From assembly GCF_001049735.1 (NCBI RefSeq), contig NZ_CVPC01000022.1, forward strand, positions 1-64,000: a DNA stretch of 64,000 nt, in the 5' to 3' direction. A model generated the notes under the pieces. That model saw nothing but the letters and a program-made list of their open reading frames with translations, was not told where the DNA came from and searched no databases. This DNA is from Nereida ignava (GTDB lineage Bacteria > Pseudomonadota > Alphaproteobacteria > Rhodobacterales > Rhodobacteraceae). The position numbers were made by a program, and so were the translations under genes. Below are positions 36,114-44,680 of the stretch, piece after piece. Within the stretch, counting starts at the first letter, position 1. Every line of letters begins with the position of its first letter.

Positions 36114-36974
36114 ATGGACCTGCTGCCCCGCCTACCCGCCTACTGGCCCCACAAAGAGCACTCTCAGATCATCCCCTGCAGGCCACACAGGTGGCACGTA
36201 CAAATCATGGGGAACGGGCCGCAATTGTTGCTCATCCACGGCGCTGGTGGCGCAACGCACTCATGGCGGGACGTCATGCCACTACTTGCGCAAACACACC
36301 AAGTCATCGCCGTTGACCTGCCCGGTCAGGGCTTTAGCCAACTTGGCTCACGCGCACGCTGCGGGCTTGATGCGATGGCCACAGATCTTGCGTCGCTGCT
36401 TGCCCAAGAAAGCTGGAAGCCAACCGCAATCATAGGGCACTCCGCTGGTGCCGCCATTGCACTTCGACTTGCAGAACTTGGCGTGTCCCCGCGGGGACAG
36501 ATCATCGGCATCAACGCGGCGCTCGCAAATTTCAAAGGCATCGCAGGCTTTCTATTCCCTGCATTCGCAAAGCTGCTGTCCCTAAACCCCCTGACAGCAC
36601 GTATTTTTACTGCCACCTCTGGCAACACCGCAGCAGTTGAGCGCCTGATAACCGGGACAGGCTCAAAGCTCGATGCAGATGGGCTAAAGCTTTATCAGAC
36701 GCTGATCGCACGGCGCTCACACGTTGACGGTACACTCGCCATGATGGCACATTGGAAGTTGGATGGGTTGCTCGAACGACTGCCCAACATCCTCAATCAG
36801 ACGCTCTTCATTACCGGCTCAAACGATCAGGCTGTTCCGCCAAGCACAAGCAACGCAGCGGCCTCACGTATGCAAAACGCGCGAGTACATGAAATCAGTA
36901 AACTTGGACACTTGGCCCATGAAGAAAGCCCGCAGCAGGTGGTCAACCTGATACGGGCCTTTATCGAAGAGTAA
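36114..36974 (+). CDS. bchO: BchO, alpha/beta hydrolase of the magnesium chelatase cluster
   Basis: This 286-residue alpha/beta hydrolase shows the oxyanion region LLIHGAGGATHSWRD, the nucleophile elbow IIGHSAGAAIALRL and a late catalytic His in LGHLAHEESP. Proteins of this type sit behind bchID in purple bacteria and are named BchO; their exact reaction is not settled. The gene starts four bases after bchD. It contains one candidate parS palindrome, encoding VSPRGQ, and ends just before another. Confidence 0.88.
   Translation: MDLLPRLPAYWPHKEHSQIIPCRPHRWHVQIMGNGPQLLLIHGAGGATHSWRDVMPLLAQTHQVIAVDLPGQGFSQLGSRARCGLDAMATDLASLLAQESWKPTAIIGHSAGAAIALRLAELGVSPRGQIIGINAALANFKGIAGFLFPAFAKLLSLNPLTARIFTATSGNTAAVERLITGTGSKLDADGLKLYQTLIARRSHVDGTLAMMAHWKLDGLLERLPNILNQTLFITGSNDQAVPPSTSNAAASRMQNARVHEISKLGHLAHEESPQQVVNLIRAFIEE
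36485..36498. repeat. 14-bp palindrome, candidate parS copy 2 (inside bchO)
   Basis: GTCCCCGCGGGGAC within bchO, 570 bp from copy 1, with the same T...A flanks. Confidence 0.8.
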
Positions 36975-36976
36975 CT

Positions 36977-36990
36977 GTCCCCGCGGGGAC
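36977..36990. repeat. 14-bp palindrome, candidate parS copy 3 (between bchO and parB)
   Basis: GTCCCCGCGGGGAC in the 19-base gap between the convergent bchO and parB stop codons. It is one of two copies that are non-coding. Confidence 0.85.
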
Positions 36991-36993
36991 GCG

Positions 36994-38085
36994 CTACTTT
37001 GGATCAAGCGCTTCCCAAAACGCAGCTACTGCCGCCTCAAGCCGCGCACGCTCAACTGTTGTGAAATCCATCTTCGATTGCATCGAAAAACTTCCCTCTG
37101 CGGCAACACACTTCACCTGTCCCCGCGGGGACATCAAACGCAGGGTCGTCTTGGCAGTCTCACGAGGCGTGGTTTTGGGAGTATTCTTCTCAGCCACAAA
37201 GGCCCGCAACATCCGAAGCTCATCGGCCGCACTCTGCCCATTTGCGTCAAGCAAACGCTGCTTCAGCACACTGACGAGCGCGGGGTTTTCATCAAGCTTT
37301 TTTCCCACCTCAAGCCCAAGCGCACGCGGGATTACATCGACGTGGACCAAGCTTGGCTCAAGCCGCTGGTATAACTTTGCAAAGTTTTTAATGTAGGCCC
37401 GCTTTTGCCGACCCGCGCTTGCAAACAAATCATCAATAGCTTCGTTCACATTAGAAAACGCTTTGTCAGACGACCGCAAGTAAGCCCAAGCGATCGCCGC
37501 CATTTCACCAAAACCGATACCCTTGCGCACGATATTCTCATCGACCATCCGGCGATACAAAGAGCGGTCTTCTTCAGTCCTGGCAATAATTCCAACTGGA
37601 ATTTGAGCAAAACGCTGTTCACCGGTTTCTTTGTAAAGCTCACGGAACGCAGTCAGGCGCCGATACCCCTGAACCAATTCATAACCGTCACCTGCCTCCA
37701 GCACCTGAATAGGATTTGAAAGACCAATATCGCGGATCGAGGCTTTTAGCTCATCAATCTCACTATCGCGGACCGCCTTGCGATCACGGGTCAACAATTC
37801 GGCTCTAACATCGGTAATATTGACTAAACGCGTAATCAGGCCAGCTTGTTTTAGGTCTACTAGCTCATGGGCGAGCCGGTCGTTTTCGGCACGAATAGCG
37901 GCCTCTGCTGCTGCACGCTCTGACAAAGCGCCAGCGTTCTCAGCAATGGCTGATGCCATAGGGCCACGCCGGTCATGAGGAGCCGACGGGGCAGGGGAGC
38001 CAAACATCGATTTAGTCTCTAACTGCGGTGTTTGTGTCTGTTCTGCTTCATCAAAATCAATATCGAATACACGACGCTTCTTCAT
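36994..38085 (-). CDS. parB: ParB-type plasmid partition protein
   Basis: This 363-residue ParB-family protein has a polar N-terminus with a coiled coil (about 50-85). Its ParB/Srx CTPase domain includes DIGLSNPIQVLEAG, YELVQGYRRLTAFREL and VDENIVRKGIGFGEMA, and a helical DNA-binding part follows. It would bind the palindromic sites around it and load ParA. It lies four bases behind parA, both facing away from the initiator gene. The protein contains SPRGQ at a point where a copy of the palindrome crosses its reading frame. Confidence 0.88.
   Translation of the reverse strand: MKKRRVFDIDFDEAEQTQTPQLETKSMFGSPAPSAPHDRRGPMASAIAENAGALSERAAAEAAIRAENDRLAHELVDLKQAGLITRLVNITDVRAELLTRDRKAVRDSEIDELKASIRDIGLSNPIQVLEAGDGYELVQGYRRLTAFRELYKETGEQRFAQIPVGIIARTEEDRSLYRRMVDENIVRKGIGFGEMAAIAWAYLRSSDKAFSNVNEAIDDLFASAGRQKRAYIKNFAKLYQRLEPSLVHVDVIPRALGLEVGKKLDENPALVSVLKQRLLDANGQSAADELRMLRAFVAEKNTPKTTPRETAKTTLRLMSPRGQVKCVAAEGSFSMQSKMDFTTVERARLEAAVAAFWEALDPK
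37119..37132. repeat. 14-bp palindrome, candidate parS copy 4 (inside parB)
   Basis: GTCCCCGCGGGGAC within the 3' part of parB, 142 bp from copy 3; read on the minus strand it encodes part of MSPRGQ. Confidence 0.82.
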
Positions 38086-38089
38086 AGCA

Positions 38090-39388
38090 TTACTCCAATT
38101 CTTCCCACGCGCTTACAAGGTTAGTCCGAAATTCTTCATATGCCTGATCAAAGGACGCCCGTGCACGACGCCAAGTCTCACGTGTCATATCTCTGTAGTC
38201 GATCTCGTAAATGGACGACAGGAAGCGACCTGATTGCTCAACGGCACGGGTCATCTCGATGGGATGTTCGGTAACTCTATCTTCAAACACTTTAACAAAT
38301 GCCTGCTGCATCGCACGGTGCAGGTCATTGTTTGGCTCAAAACGGGTCAGCAAGAAGCGCACATCAAGGAATGCCTTGGGAAGGGACATCGTCCCCGCGG
38401 GGACACCACTGCGGAAATGGGCCAAGTCCTCAAGGGCCTCGGACAGCTGGCCGATAAATGAGGTAGTAGAGTCGTACTCCCAGTAACCCGGACCGGATGG
38501 GATATAGAGAACATCCGCGGCAAAAACAGCATTCATCGACTGGTATCCAATCGCGGGCGGGCAATCGAAAATGATCATGTCATATGCGTCTGGTGGAAGC
38601 TGATCGAGGTAGCGCGAGACGGCAGCAAAAAACGACCACTCTGGGTTCACATGGCGATACTGCGCAGAGGCGAACTCGACAAAGGCCGCATTGGCGCAAG
38701 ACGGCACGATATCGATTGTGGGCCATGACGTCGGCTTAATGAAATCCGTCACCCGCAAATCGGCCAATCCCATATCCGTAATTGAGGAGGGCAGGCTACG
38801 CTTGGGCAGGGCCGCACCGCTTTCAGCGCCCATACTTACGTTGGCGTTCATCGCCTCTGTTTGGTGAATGAGGTCGCGCGCCATGACGCCCCAGACAGTA
38901 AATTCCTCATCCACATCCGACAGCCCCATCGAATGGGACAGCGTCGCTTGGGGGTCAAAGTCCACGCAAAGAACGCGGTACCCGTCAAGCGCAGCAGCGT
39001 GAGCAAAGTGCAGCGCAACGGTGGATTTCCCAGCCCCCCCTTTGAAGTTAGCAATTGCTGCACGAATGGCCCGCTTGCCCGAGGGGCGCGGCGGCATAAG
39101 CGACTTCCGGTTCACCTTAAGACGGCGGCGGATCTGATTGATCTCCTCAAGGGAATACCAGCGTTGGCGCCCATCTTCCTCAACCAACCCTTGGGGCAGG
39201 GAGGGGTCTGACGCCAATCGACCCCGCAAAGTCGATTGGTTCACCTTGAAGATAAGCTCGCCCACCTCCCAACTGGAAAACCGCCGCAGAGTTTTTTCCA
39301 TCTCTGGCGAATAGGTTTGCTTCCTAATAACACCCTGCATTCGCAAGGACTGCGCTTGCATGCGAGCTAGATCTTCATGTGAAAACAT
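38090..39388 (-). CDS. parA: ParA-type plasmid partition ATPase
   Basis: This 432-residue protein is a type Ia ParA. The N-terminal 100 residues hold a helix-turn-helix region (RWYSLEEINQIRRRLKVNRK) able to bind DNA. The ATPase follows with the deviant Walker A motif NFKGGAGKSTVALHFAHAAA and VDFDPQATLSHSMG. It partners with ParB to segregate the replicon. It begins 21 bases from one palindrome and contains another (encoding VPAGT). Adjacent to a DnaA-like initiator, it fits the DnaA-like replicon type known from Rhodobacterales plasmids. Confidence 0.92.
   Translation of the reverse strand: MFSHEDLARMQAQSLRMQGVIRKQTYSPEMEKTLRRFSSWEVGELIFKVNQSTLRGRLASDPSLPQGLVEEDGRQRWYSLEEINQIRRRLKVNRKSLMPPRPSGKRAIRAAIANFKGGAGKSTVALHFAHAAALDGYRVLCVDFDPQATLSHSMGLSDVDEEFTVWGVMARDLIHQTEAMNANVSMGAESGAALPKRSLPSSITDMGLADLRVTDFIKPTSWPTIDIVPSCANAAFVEFASAQYRHVNPEWSFFAAVSRYLDQLPPDAYDMIIFDCPPAIGYQSMNAVFAADVLYIPSGPGYWEYDSTTSFIGQLSEALEDLAHFRSGVPAGTMSLPKAFLDVRFLLTRFEPNNDLHRAMQQAFVKVFEDRVTEHPIEMTRAVEQSGRFLSSIYEIDYRDMTRETWRRARASFDQAYEEFRTNLVSAWEELE
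38391..38404. repeat. 14-bp palindrome, candidate parS copy 5 (inside parA)
   Basis: GTCCCCGCGGGGAC within parA, encoding part of GVPAGT on the minus strand. Confidence 0.8.
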
Positions 39389-39409
39389 TTCGAGCCTTTG
39401 ACATTACCT

Positions 39410-39423
39410 GTCCCCGCGGGGAC
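39410..39423. repeat. 14-bp palindrome, candidate parS copy 6 (upstream of parA)
   Basis: GTCCCCGCGGGGAC, 21 bases before the parA start codon, where it could also serve as an operator for parAB autoregulation. Confidence 0.85.
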
Positions 39424-39955
39424 GCTTTTAGATGCTGTTGTCCTGATTTACGCCTAATTTGCGAAAAAAGCAAAAGGGGATAAAGATGAAATGGTAAAAA
39501 AGCGAAAATAGCACGTAGCGGCTGTTTTTGTGGGAATCGCAAGGCGCTGCTGGAACCAGTGAGCATCTACGTGCTGGCGAGTGTCCCAAACTAAGGGGGA
39601 CACATATCTTGCCGCCACTACATATTGGGGGACAAAAAAGCCCTAATAGGTGTCAGCCAAGGCGTCCCCCTATACCATTAATACCAAAAATATCATTATT
39701 GATTAGTGGTTTTAAAGCGCTCAGAAAAACTGAACTTGACAGAATCGAGCCATTGGACGCAAATCAGACAAGAGATTTGATTTAGCGTTGAGTTGCAGCA
39801 CAAGTATGTGTAGTTCTGCGCCATCATTGTAAAAAAATAACAAAATAGCAGAGACAACCAAACACGGTATCGCTGCATGAGGCAAAAAATATCGCGACCC
39901 AAAGTATCTGCCAAAAGAGCGGAGCTTTATTCCAAAGGGCGCGAAAAGGGCGGAT
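39424..39955. other. Candidate replication origin between parA and the initiator gene
   Basis: This 532-base gap has no convincing gene. It holds GGGGGACA at 39595-39602 and again at 39627-39634, plus the inverted GTCCCCC at 39664-39670, which look like iterons for the initiator. An AT-rich block follows at about 39671-39720. Promoters for parAB and the initiator gene must also lie here. The position between parA and a DnaA-like initiator gene is where an origin is expected; function is inferred. Confidence 0.55.
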
Positions 39956-40636
39956 ATGAACGTTACCCAAACTGTTGGGCGCAATGCGTCCGTGGTAAAA
40001 TACGATGTGCTAACCGCCATGGGCGCCTATGCCTTGGCACACGGCAAACATGAGCAGCGATTGATACTGCGATTTATCACACTTGTTGTGGCGCGCTACA
40101 ACTGGCAGCGGGATGAGTTGGCCGTAGGTCAAGTTGAGATAGCTCGGCTTTGGGCCGTAGAACCCCGCACTGTTAAACGTGAGATGGCGAAGCTTAAAGC
40201 AATGGGGTGGCTTGTGGTTCACCGCCAAGGTGCGCGTGGGCGTGTAACTCAATATGGCCTTGATCTGGAGTGCATACGACGTGTGACGCGGCCACAGTGG
40301 GATGCTGTTGGCCCTGATTATGCCTTGCGCATGGAAGGTGTGCCAGAAAGTGCGAAGGTGGTGCCGTTGAAGGCACGCGGGCAAATACCCGCGCCAGACC
40401 TAAGTAGTGGGACAGAGTGGAGCTTGGCCCAAGGCGTGCTTCATAGCCAGGACGAGGGCGCATATGGCGCGTGGCTAAGCGCGCTGGTGCGGGTTGAGCG
40501 GGCAGGGGGCCGGTTGGTCCTTCGCGCGCCGAGTAAATTTCATGCTGCTTATGTTCAGACCCATTTAATTGAACAAGTGAATGCAGCGTGTCGAGCTGTC
40601 GATCAAGACGTGAGCGAAGTTGTCTTGGTGGTCTAA
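39956..40636 (+). CDS. DnaA-like plasmid replication initiator
   Basis: This 226-residue protein has an N-terminal winged-helix-like part (residues 50-110; QVEIARLWAVEPRTVKREMA). Its C-terminal region (about 150-226; WSLAQGVLHSQDEGAYGAWL, LRAPSKFHAAYVQTHLIEQV) resembles the N-terminal domain of DnaA but has no AAA+ ATPase. This matches the DnaA-like initiators of Rhodobacterales plasmids. It is divergent from parAB with the candidate origin between. The gene is convergent with cycA across a bidirectional terminator. Confidence 0.82.
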   Translation: MNVTQTVGRNASVVKYDVLTAMGAYALAHGKHEQRLILRFITLVVARYNWQRDELAVGQVEIARLWAVEPRTVKREMAKLKAMGWLVVHRQGARGRVTQYGLDLECIRRVTRPQWDAVGPDYALRMEGVPESAKVVPLKARGQIPAPDLSSGTEWSLAQGVLHSQDEGAYGAWLSALVRVERAGGRLVLRAPSKFHAAYVQTHLIEQVNAACRAVDQDVSEVVLVV

Positions 40637-40659
40637 GCTGCGGAGTATCCAGTTTCGCT

Positions 40660-40694
40660 AAAAAAATGGCCGCCCCCTATCGGGGACGGCCATT
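40660..40694. terminator. Bidirectional intrinsic terminator between the initiator gene and cycA
   Basis: An 8-bp outer stem (AATGGCCG/CGGCCATT) plus a CCCC/GGGG inner stem forms a strong hairpin. On the minus strand it runs straight into seven T residues, ending the long bchF...cycA unit. On the plus strand it is followed by GCTTTT and can end the initiator transcript. Confidence 0.9.
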
Positions 40695-40731
40695 GCTTTT
40701 CACAAAGAAAAACAAAATTTTTATTTCTAGA

Positions 40732-41166
40732 TCAGTTAGCTGGGGCCAGCGACGCAAGGTACGCGTAAATGTTCACAGCGTCTTCTTCTTTACGTACTTT
40801 ATAGCTCATTTTGCTGCGGCCTTTTTCGCCTGTGGCTTCTTTCAGGTACCCTGTTGGGTCCTGAACATAAGCGACAAACGATGCTTCGTCCCACACGAGA
40901 CCAGCATCTGTGCCAGCTTTCATCAGCTTGGAGTAGCGATAATCAGACTGAGCAATCGCGTTGCCGACGACGTTGTAAAGGTTTGGACCAGTTGGCTTTT
41001 TCTTGCCAACAATGTCATTGCCGTCTGCGTCTTGAACCCAGTGGCATGTTGTACAGTTTTTGAATGCATCTTCACCAGCAGCAGCATCACCAGAAGCGTG
41101 GCCGTCTGCAAATGCAGCGCCACCGATAGCCATTGCGGCGGTCAGGGTAAGTAGTGTCGTTTTCAT
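40732..41166 (-). CDS. cycA: Soluble cytochrome c2-type protein
   Basis: This 144-residue protein has a signal peptide (MKTTLLTLTAAMAIGGAAFA) and one haem site, NCTTCHW. A methionine ligand is likely in the C-terminal region (GRSKMSYKV). It is exported to the periplasm, where it would re-reduce the reaction centre and carry electrons from cytochrome bc1. The frame is open 33 bases upstream, but MKTTLL gives the proper signal peptide. It is the last gene of the long leftward unit, after hemA, as in other roseobacter clusters. Confidence 0.9.
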   Translation of the reverse strand: MKTTLLTLTAAMAIGGAAFADGHASGDAAAGEDAFKNCTTCHWVQDADGNDIVGKKKPTGPNLYNVVGNAIAQSDYRYSKLMKAGTDAGLVWDEASFVAYVQDPTGYLKEATGEKGRSKMSYKVRKEEDAVNIYAYLASLAPAN

Positions 41167-41241
41167 AAATCTATCTCCAACGTTCATTCCAATAAGCAAC
41201 TTAGGGCCAAAGTGCCGCAGGTAAAGTTAAGCCCGCTATAA

Positions 41242-42456
41242 TCACGCGACTGCGTGGGAAACCGCGCATTGCTTCCACAGAGTGCTAAGCGCATTCACCA
41301 AATGATCGATGTCCGCATCTGTATGGCAGGGGCCTGGTGTAAAGCGTAGCCGCTCGGTCCCTTTTGGCACTGTGGGGTAGTTAATGGGCTGCACATAAAT
41401 GCCGTACTGCTCCATCAGGTAATCCGCAATCATCCGCGTTTTAACAGGATCTTTGATCATCACGGGAATAATGTGGCTTTTGTTCATCAGGTGCGGGATG
41501 CCCGCGCGATCAAGTTTGTGACGCAGCTGCGCGACTTGGGCTTGTTGGCCTTTACGCTCAACATCCGATGTCTTGAGGTGCTTGATAGACGTTTGCGCCG
41601 CTGCTGCCACTGCGGGGGGCAGGGCAGTGGTAAAGATAAAGCCAGAGGCAAATGAACGGATAAAGTCACACAGCGCCTCGGAGCCAGTGATATAGCCACC
41701 AACAACACCGTACGCCTTGCCCAAGGTGCCTTCGATCAGTGTGATCCGATCGGCAAGCCCCTCACGCTCGGAAATACCGCCGCCTCGCGGGCCGTACATG
41801 CCAACGGCGTGGACCTCATCGAGGTAGGTCATCGCGCCGTGTTTCTCAGCAACTTCAATGATTTCGCGCATCGGGCAGATGTCACCATCCATTGAGTAAA
41901 CACTTTCAAATGCGACGATCTTTGTCGTGTTGGCGGGTAGGGCAGCCAACTTACGATCAAGGTCCTCAACATCGTTGTGTTTCCAGATGACTTTTTGTGC
42001 CTTTGAGTGGCGAATGCCTTCGATCATCGAGGCGTGGTTGCCTTCGTCTGATAAGATCACAGCATTGGGCAGTCGCGCGCCAAGGGTGCTTAGGGCGGCC
42101 CAGTTCGACACGTATCCAGAGGTGAACAAAAGCGCACTTTCCTTGCCGTGCAGATCAGCCAACTCATTCTCAAGAGCGAGGTGGTGAATGGCATTGCCAG
42201 AGATGTTGCGCGTACCACCCGCGCCAGTACCACAGCTTTCGGCGGTGCGTGTCATGGCGGCGATCACATCAGGATGGTGACCCATGCCAAGGTAATCGTT
42301 TGAGCACCAGATTGTGACATCCCGCGCCTCATCTTGGCCGTGCTCGGACGCTTGAGGAAACTTACCCGTGTGACGTTCAAGCTGTGCAAAAACGCGATAA
42401 TTGCCATCGTCTTTGAGTTTGTCCAACTGCTCATTGAAAAGAATATCAAACGTCAT
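41242..42456 (-). CDS. hemA: 5-aminolevulinate synthase
   Basis: This 404-residue PLP enzyme condenses glycine and succinyl-CoA, the entry to tetrapyrrole synthesis. Key regions are [30 protein letters not shown], and the PLP lysine in [15 protein letters not shown]. The start [12 protein letters not shown] overlaps the puhE stop (ATGA), so I use it over an ATG 54 bases upstream. A second copy elsewhere in the genome is common in this group. Confidence 0.95.
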   Translation of the reverse strand: MTFDILFNEQLDKLKDDGNYRVFAQLERHTGKFPQASEHGQDEARDVTIWCSNDYLGMGHHPDVIAAMTRTAESCGTGAGGTRNISGNAIHHLALENELADLHGKESALLFTSGYVSNWAALSTLGARLPNAVILSDEGNHASMIEGIRHSKAQKVIWKHNDVEDLDRKLAALPANTTKIVAFESVYSMDGDICPMREIIEVAEKHGAMTYLDEVHAVGMYGPRGGGISEREGLADRITLIEGTLGKAYGVVGGYITGSEALCDFIRSFASGFIFTTALPPAVAAAAQTSIKHLKTSDVERKGQQAQVAQLRHKLDRAGIPHLMNKSHIIPVMIKDPVKTRMIADYLMEQYGIYVQPINYPTVPKGTERLRFTPGPCHTDADIDHLVNALSTLWKQCAVSHAVA

Positions 42457-43253
42457 GACGTGGTCCCTTTTGTTTTTGTGGGCGCAGGGGCGGGGAGCAT
42501 CCAGCGCCATAGTTTTTCGTCAGGCAATGGAATGACCATTAGCCAGTGTTCTAGTAATGCCAGCGCAGTGATGGCGGTGAGTAGGGTAAATCCGGCCACT
42601 TCTGCCTGTGATGAGGCAGAATATAGCCGTTCAAGCCAGCAGGCTGTCGCGAATGTGAGCGCGGTGACCGATATAGGAAACAGCCAATTGACCCGTGCGT
42701 GGCGAAAATGGCTCGGCAAATGTGCCAGTGGTTTTGGTAGAAATTCTGTGTTGATTTTGGGCACGCCCAGAAAGAGATTCAGCTTGGCTGAGATGCGGGC
42801 GAAATAAAGCACTGCGTATGTCCAAAGACCAAAGATGTTTTCGGCGTCTTGGCTGACCCAAATCATTGCAACAAGGGCCGCGGTCAATAAAATCTCGTGG
42901 TAGGCAACGGTGCCCCATGCACGAATAAAGCGCTCAAATGGTGGGGTGTTAGGCGGTAATTCTGCGGTATTTGGCCCGGTGATAATGCCCGTCAAGAATG
43001 CCAGCTCAATCCATCCCCAAACGGCCAAAGCGGCCAAAAACGCGATATAGGGTCCCGCCACTCCGGTTTGAGAGAGCGAGACGTAAAATGCCGCAGCCCC
43101 CGTAAGCAGGAACGGCAAACCCCATAGAACAGCACAGAGGCCAGCGGTGCCCTCGGCGCGGTCAGCACGGCGCACGATCACAAGGATCGCGCCCGTGGAA
43201 AACCACCACAAGAACAGCGCGCCAAGCGCAGATATCCACGGGGTTGCCAGCAT
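42453..43253 (-). CDS. puhE: PuhE, photosynthetic complex assembly protein
   Basis: This 266-residue membrane protein has about seven to eight hydrophobic helices and the PuhE-type sequences [20 protein letters not shown] and [14 protein letters not shown]. PuhE affects bacteriochlorophyll production and reaction-centre assembly in Rhodobacter. It is coupled by one-base and four-base overlaps to acsF and hemA. Confidence 0.9.
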   Translation of the reverse strand: MLATPWISALGALFLWWFSTGAILVIVRRADRAEGTAGLCAVLWGLPFLLTGAAAFYVSLSQTGVAGPYIAFLAALAVWGWIELAFLTGIITGPNTAELPPNTPPFERFIRAWGTVAYHEILLTAALVAMIWVSQDAENIFGLWTYAVLYFARISAKLNLFLGVPKINTEFLPKPLAHLPSHFRHARVNWLFPISVTALTFATACWLERLYSASSQAEVAGFTLLTAITALALLEHWLMVIPLPDEKLWRWMLPAPAPTKTKGTTS

Positions 43254-44374
43254 TAGTAGGCGGGCTCCATCATGGTGCTTGCTGGACGTTCGTGGTGCAC
43301 AACGGGGATGGAGTAGAGCACAGCAAATGCGGCCGCCGCGCGGGCGGTTCCGATGAACTGCTTGATCTTACCAGCAACGCCGCGCTGGCGTTTGCCGGCG
43401 GCAATCTGAACGTTGGCGTCTTGCAGTTTATCGAGCCCTTTGCGGAAGCGCGGGTGATCGATATCAAGCGTGAACGGATAGATCTGTTTGCTGATTTCCG
43501 ATGTTTTGCGGAACACCTCCATGCCGTACCACGTCACGTCTACGCCCAAGGCCTCGTGGAAAACGGGGCGCTGGTGGTCGCGAACCCACATTGTGCCGTA
43601 AACGGCCGTCAGGAAAAACTTGATCCAGAGGCGGTTTTGGCGCGATTCCGTCAGTTTAGGGTCTGTTTTCATCAACAACGCAAAGGCTTCGCCGTGTGAA
43701 AACTCATCGTTGCACCATTCCTCAAACCATTTGAAAATGGGGTGAAAGCGGTGCTCGGGATGCTTTTCCAGGTGGCGGAAGATTGTGATGTAACGCGCGT
43801 AGCCAATCTTTTCTGACAGATACGTGGCATAATAAATGAACTTAGGGCGGAAGTACGTGTACTTCTTTTGTTGGGTCAAAAAGCCCAAGTTGACCGCAAT
43901 GCCAGCTTCGCGCAGTGCATCATTGATAAAGCCCGCGTGACGGGCCTCGTCGCGGGCCATCAGTTGGAAAAGCTGCGTGATGTCTGGATTAGAACCGCGG
44001 CGCTTCATTTCTTTATAAAGCACACACCCCGAGAATTCAGCAGTACAGCTTGAGATCAAAAAGTCGATAAATTCGGCACGCAAAGCAGGTTCCATGCCGT
44101 CCCAATCGACGGTGTCCCAATCAGCGTTTTTCTTAAAATGGCCTTTGTTTGGGTCTGCTTCCATTTGGCCGATCAGGGTGTCCCAATCGTGGCGCACGTT
44201 TTCAACGTTGATGGCGTCCAGTTCATTGAAATCAGTGGTGTAAAAGCGCGGGGTGAGAAGCGTGTCCTGCATCGCAACATCGGTTGCTTTTTCCGAGGTC
44301 ATGGCTTCGTTTGTACCATGCAAAGCGGTGGGGGATGCGTGACCGTTCAGGTCCTTGGGGGTTTGGATGTTCAT
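43253..44374 (-). CDS. acsF: Aerobic Mg-protoporphyrin IX monomethyl ester cyclase
   Basis: This 373-residue diiron enzyme forms ring E of chlorophylls using oxygen. The iron-binding motifs are ARDEARHAGFINDAL and WCNDEFSHGEAFALL (ExxH), with further glutamates in EFIDFLISSCTAEFSGCV. No bchE, the anaerobic counterpart, is present in the window, so pigment synthesis here depends on oxygen. The start overlaps the preceding small gene, and the stop shares a base with puhE. Confidence 0.96.
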   Translation of the reverse strand: MNIQTPKDLNGHASPTALHGTNEAMTSEKATDVAMQDTLLTPRFYTTDFNELDAINVENVRHDWDTLIGQMEADPNKGHFKKNADWDTVDWDGMEPALRAEFIDFLISSCTAEFSGCVLYKEMKRRGSNPDITQLFQLMARDEARHAGFINDALREAGIAVNLGFLTQQKKYTYFRPKFIYYATYLSEKIGYARYITIFRHLEKHPEHRFHPIFKWFEEWCNDEFSHGEAFALLMKTDPKLTESRQNRLWIKFFLTAVYGTMWVRDHQRPVFHEALGVDVTWYGMEVFRKTSEISKQIYPFTLDIDHPRFRKGLDKLQDANVQIAAGKRQRGVAGKIKQFIGTARAAAAFAVLYSIPVVHHERPASTMMEPAY

Positions 44375-44667
44375 ACTGTAACCTCCTCAGAGAATGAAAA
44401 CTCGCAAAGCTCAATAAATTCCAGATCACCGGTCAGGCGCGTCCAAGCGCGCTCAAGACCACTGGCGCGGGTGATGACGGCGGTGCGGCTTTCTTCGACG
44501 ATTTCGCCGAAAGGCGCCATGATCTCGGCCCCTTGGACCAAGACGCTATCGCCGGGGTGAATGACTGCTCCGTTGTCAAACCGCACATGCGCGCTGAGCT
44601 CTTCAAAGCGGTGCGAGATGCTGACAGTGCAGGGTGCTGTTTCTTTTGATCGGGTGAATAATCCCAT
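44371..44667 (-). CDS. Conserved small protein between puhC and acsF, function unknown
   Basis: This 98-residue soluble protein starts MGLFTRSKETAPCTVSISHR and ends with a Phe- and Glu-rich tail. I cannot assign a domain. A short gene at this position between puhC and acsF occurs in other roseobacter photosynthesis clusters. Its ATGA overlap with acsF suggests a role tied to the cyclase, perhaps as an accessory subunit. The ATG chosen lies 13 bases after the puhC stop; the open frame extends 60 bases further upstream into puhC. Confidence 0.75.
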   Translation of the reverse strand: MGLFTRSKETAPCTVSISHRFEELSAHVRFDNGAVIHPGDSVLVQGAEIMAPFGEIVEESRTAVITRASGLERAWTRLTGDLEFIELCEFSFSEEVTV

Positions 44668-44680
44668 GGTTCCGGTTCCC

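Noticed and set aside
39721-40020. 99-codon minus-strand frame between parA and the initiator gene
   Set aside because: It overlaps the start of the initiator gene, has no ribosome-binding site or recognisable sequence, and lies in the candidate origin.
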